Positions 5,472-5,556 of a DNA stretch of 5,556 bases are shown one piece after another (within the stretch, counting starts at the first letter, position 1; every line of letters starts with the position of its first letter). Where the stretch lies: NCBI GenBank assembly GCA_017391545.1, contig JAFOYD010000055.1:1-5556 (forward strand). Reading direction: 5' to 3'. Made by a program: the position numbers and the translations under genes. The notes below the pieces were generated by a model. The model was not told where the DNA came from, did not search any database, and worked only from the letters and a program-made list of their open reading frames with translations. The DNA comes from Lachnospiraceae bacterium. Its GTDB lineage: Bacteria; Bacillota; Clostridia; Lachnospirales; Lachnospiraceae.

Positions 5472-5556
5472 AACTTTGGTGTTCTTGTGTCTGCTTTTTC
5501 TGAACCAATGCACTTAGCCGGTGGTTTTGAATGATAATCCCAAAAACCGCTCCGCC
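5430..5556. other. Non-FolD sequence after the breakpoint, possible mobile-element edge
   Basis: These last 127 bases do not continue FolD in any frame I read, and no other gene can be supported. Besides the inverted repeat at 5435-5467, a weaker stem joins GGTGGTTTT (5520-5528) to AAAACCGCT (5543-5551), with two G-T pairs and a 14-base loop. Two consecutive structured elements without coding sequence would fit the non-coding end of an insertion element. No transposase is within the window, so the identity stays open. Confidence 0.3.
5435..5467. repeat. Perfect 11-bp inverted repeat at the folD breakpoint
   Basis: AAACCCAGTTC (5435-5445) and GAACTGGGTTT (5457-5467) are exact inverted repeats around an 11-base centre. 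The structure begins 6 bases after the last FolD-like codon. It could be a sub-terminal hairpin of a transposable element (IS200/IS605-type ends carry such hairpins and leave no target duplication), a transcription terminator with a poor U-tract, or a fold-back at a faulty join. Only the repeat itself is certain. Confidence 0.6.

Noticed and set aside
1..5556. CRISPR array, tRNA or rRNA genes
   Set aside because: No regularly spaced repeats, no cloverleaf-like segment and no rRNA-like sequence were seen on either strand.

Overview
The window looks like chromosome from a low-to-mid-GC clostridial Firmicute, most likely a Lachnospiraceae member of the Roseburia / Agathobacter / Eubacterium rectale type. 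I judge this from the protein styles (a three-cysteine Rrf2/IscR regulator, a clostridial NifS-NifU pair, a FolD of clostridial type), the strong AGGAGG-type ribosome binding sites and the sigma-A-like promoters. It is an inference from recognition, not a search result. All supported genes lie on the + strand.

Layout. (1) Positions 2-742 hold the 3' part of an acidic, cysteine-free, probably beta-rich protein of unknown function; its start lies outside the window. (2) Five bases later begins a 698-residue tandem ABC-2-type membrane protein (748-2844): two copies of an 'anchor helix + large external domain + membrane bundle' unit, the second much shorter than the first. A strong terminator-like hairpin (790-811) sits inside its first codons. 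(3) The promoter of the next operon (-35 TTGACT, 17-base spacer, -10 TATATT) begins inside the last codons of the membrane protein. It overlaps an inverted repeat TTCCTAT-N7-ATAGGAA, a good candidate operator. (4) iscR (2930-3364), nifS/iscS (3386-4561) and nifU/iscU (4562-4999) form a compact iron-sulfur cluster assembly operon: regulator, sulfur donor and scaffold. (5) An extended -10 promoter (5004-5032) precedes folD (from 5064). folD reads as a normal methylenetetrahydrofolate dehydrogenase/cyclohydrolase only to residue 122, then turns into unrelated sequence and stops at 5471. (6) The last ~125 bases (5430-5556) match no part of FolD. They begin with a perfect 11-bp inverted repeat and contain a second, weaker stem. 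I read this as an insertion edge, rearrangement or assembly junction; its identity is not established.

How the genes work together. IscS takes sulfur from cysteine, IscU builds the cluster, and IscR probably senses cluster supply and represses its own operon through the operator over the -35. FolD (one-carbon metabolism) has its own promoter and is a neighbour rather than a partner. The membrane protein and the acidic protein upstream may be one transcription unit, but no ABC ATPase is present in the window.

I found no clear evidence of a wholly new system. The points most worth a second look are the broken folD with its palindromic junction, the operator/promoter that shares bases with the permease stop codon, the hairpin inside the permease start region, and the unequal halves of the permease.
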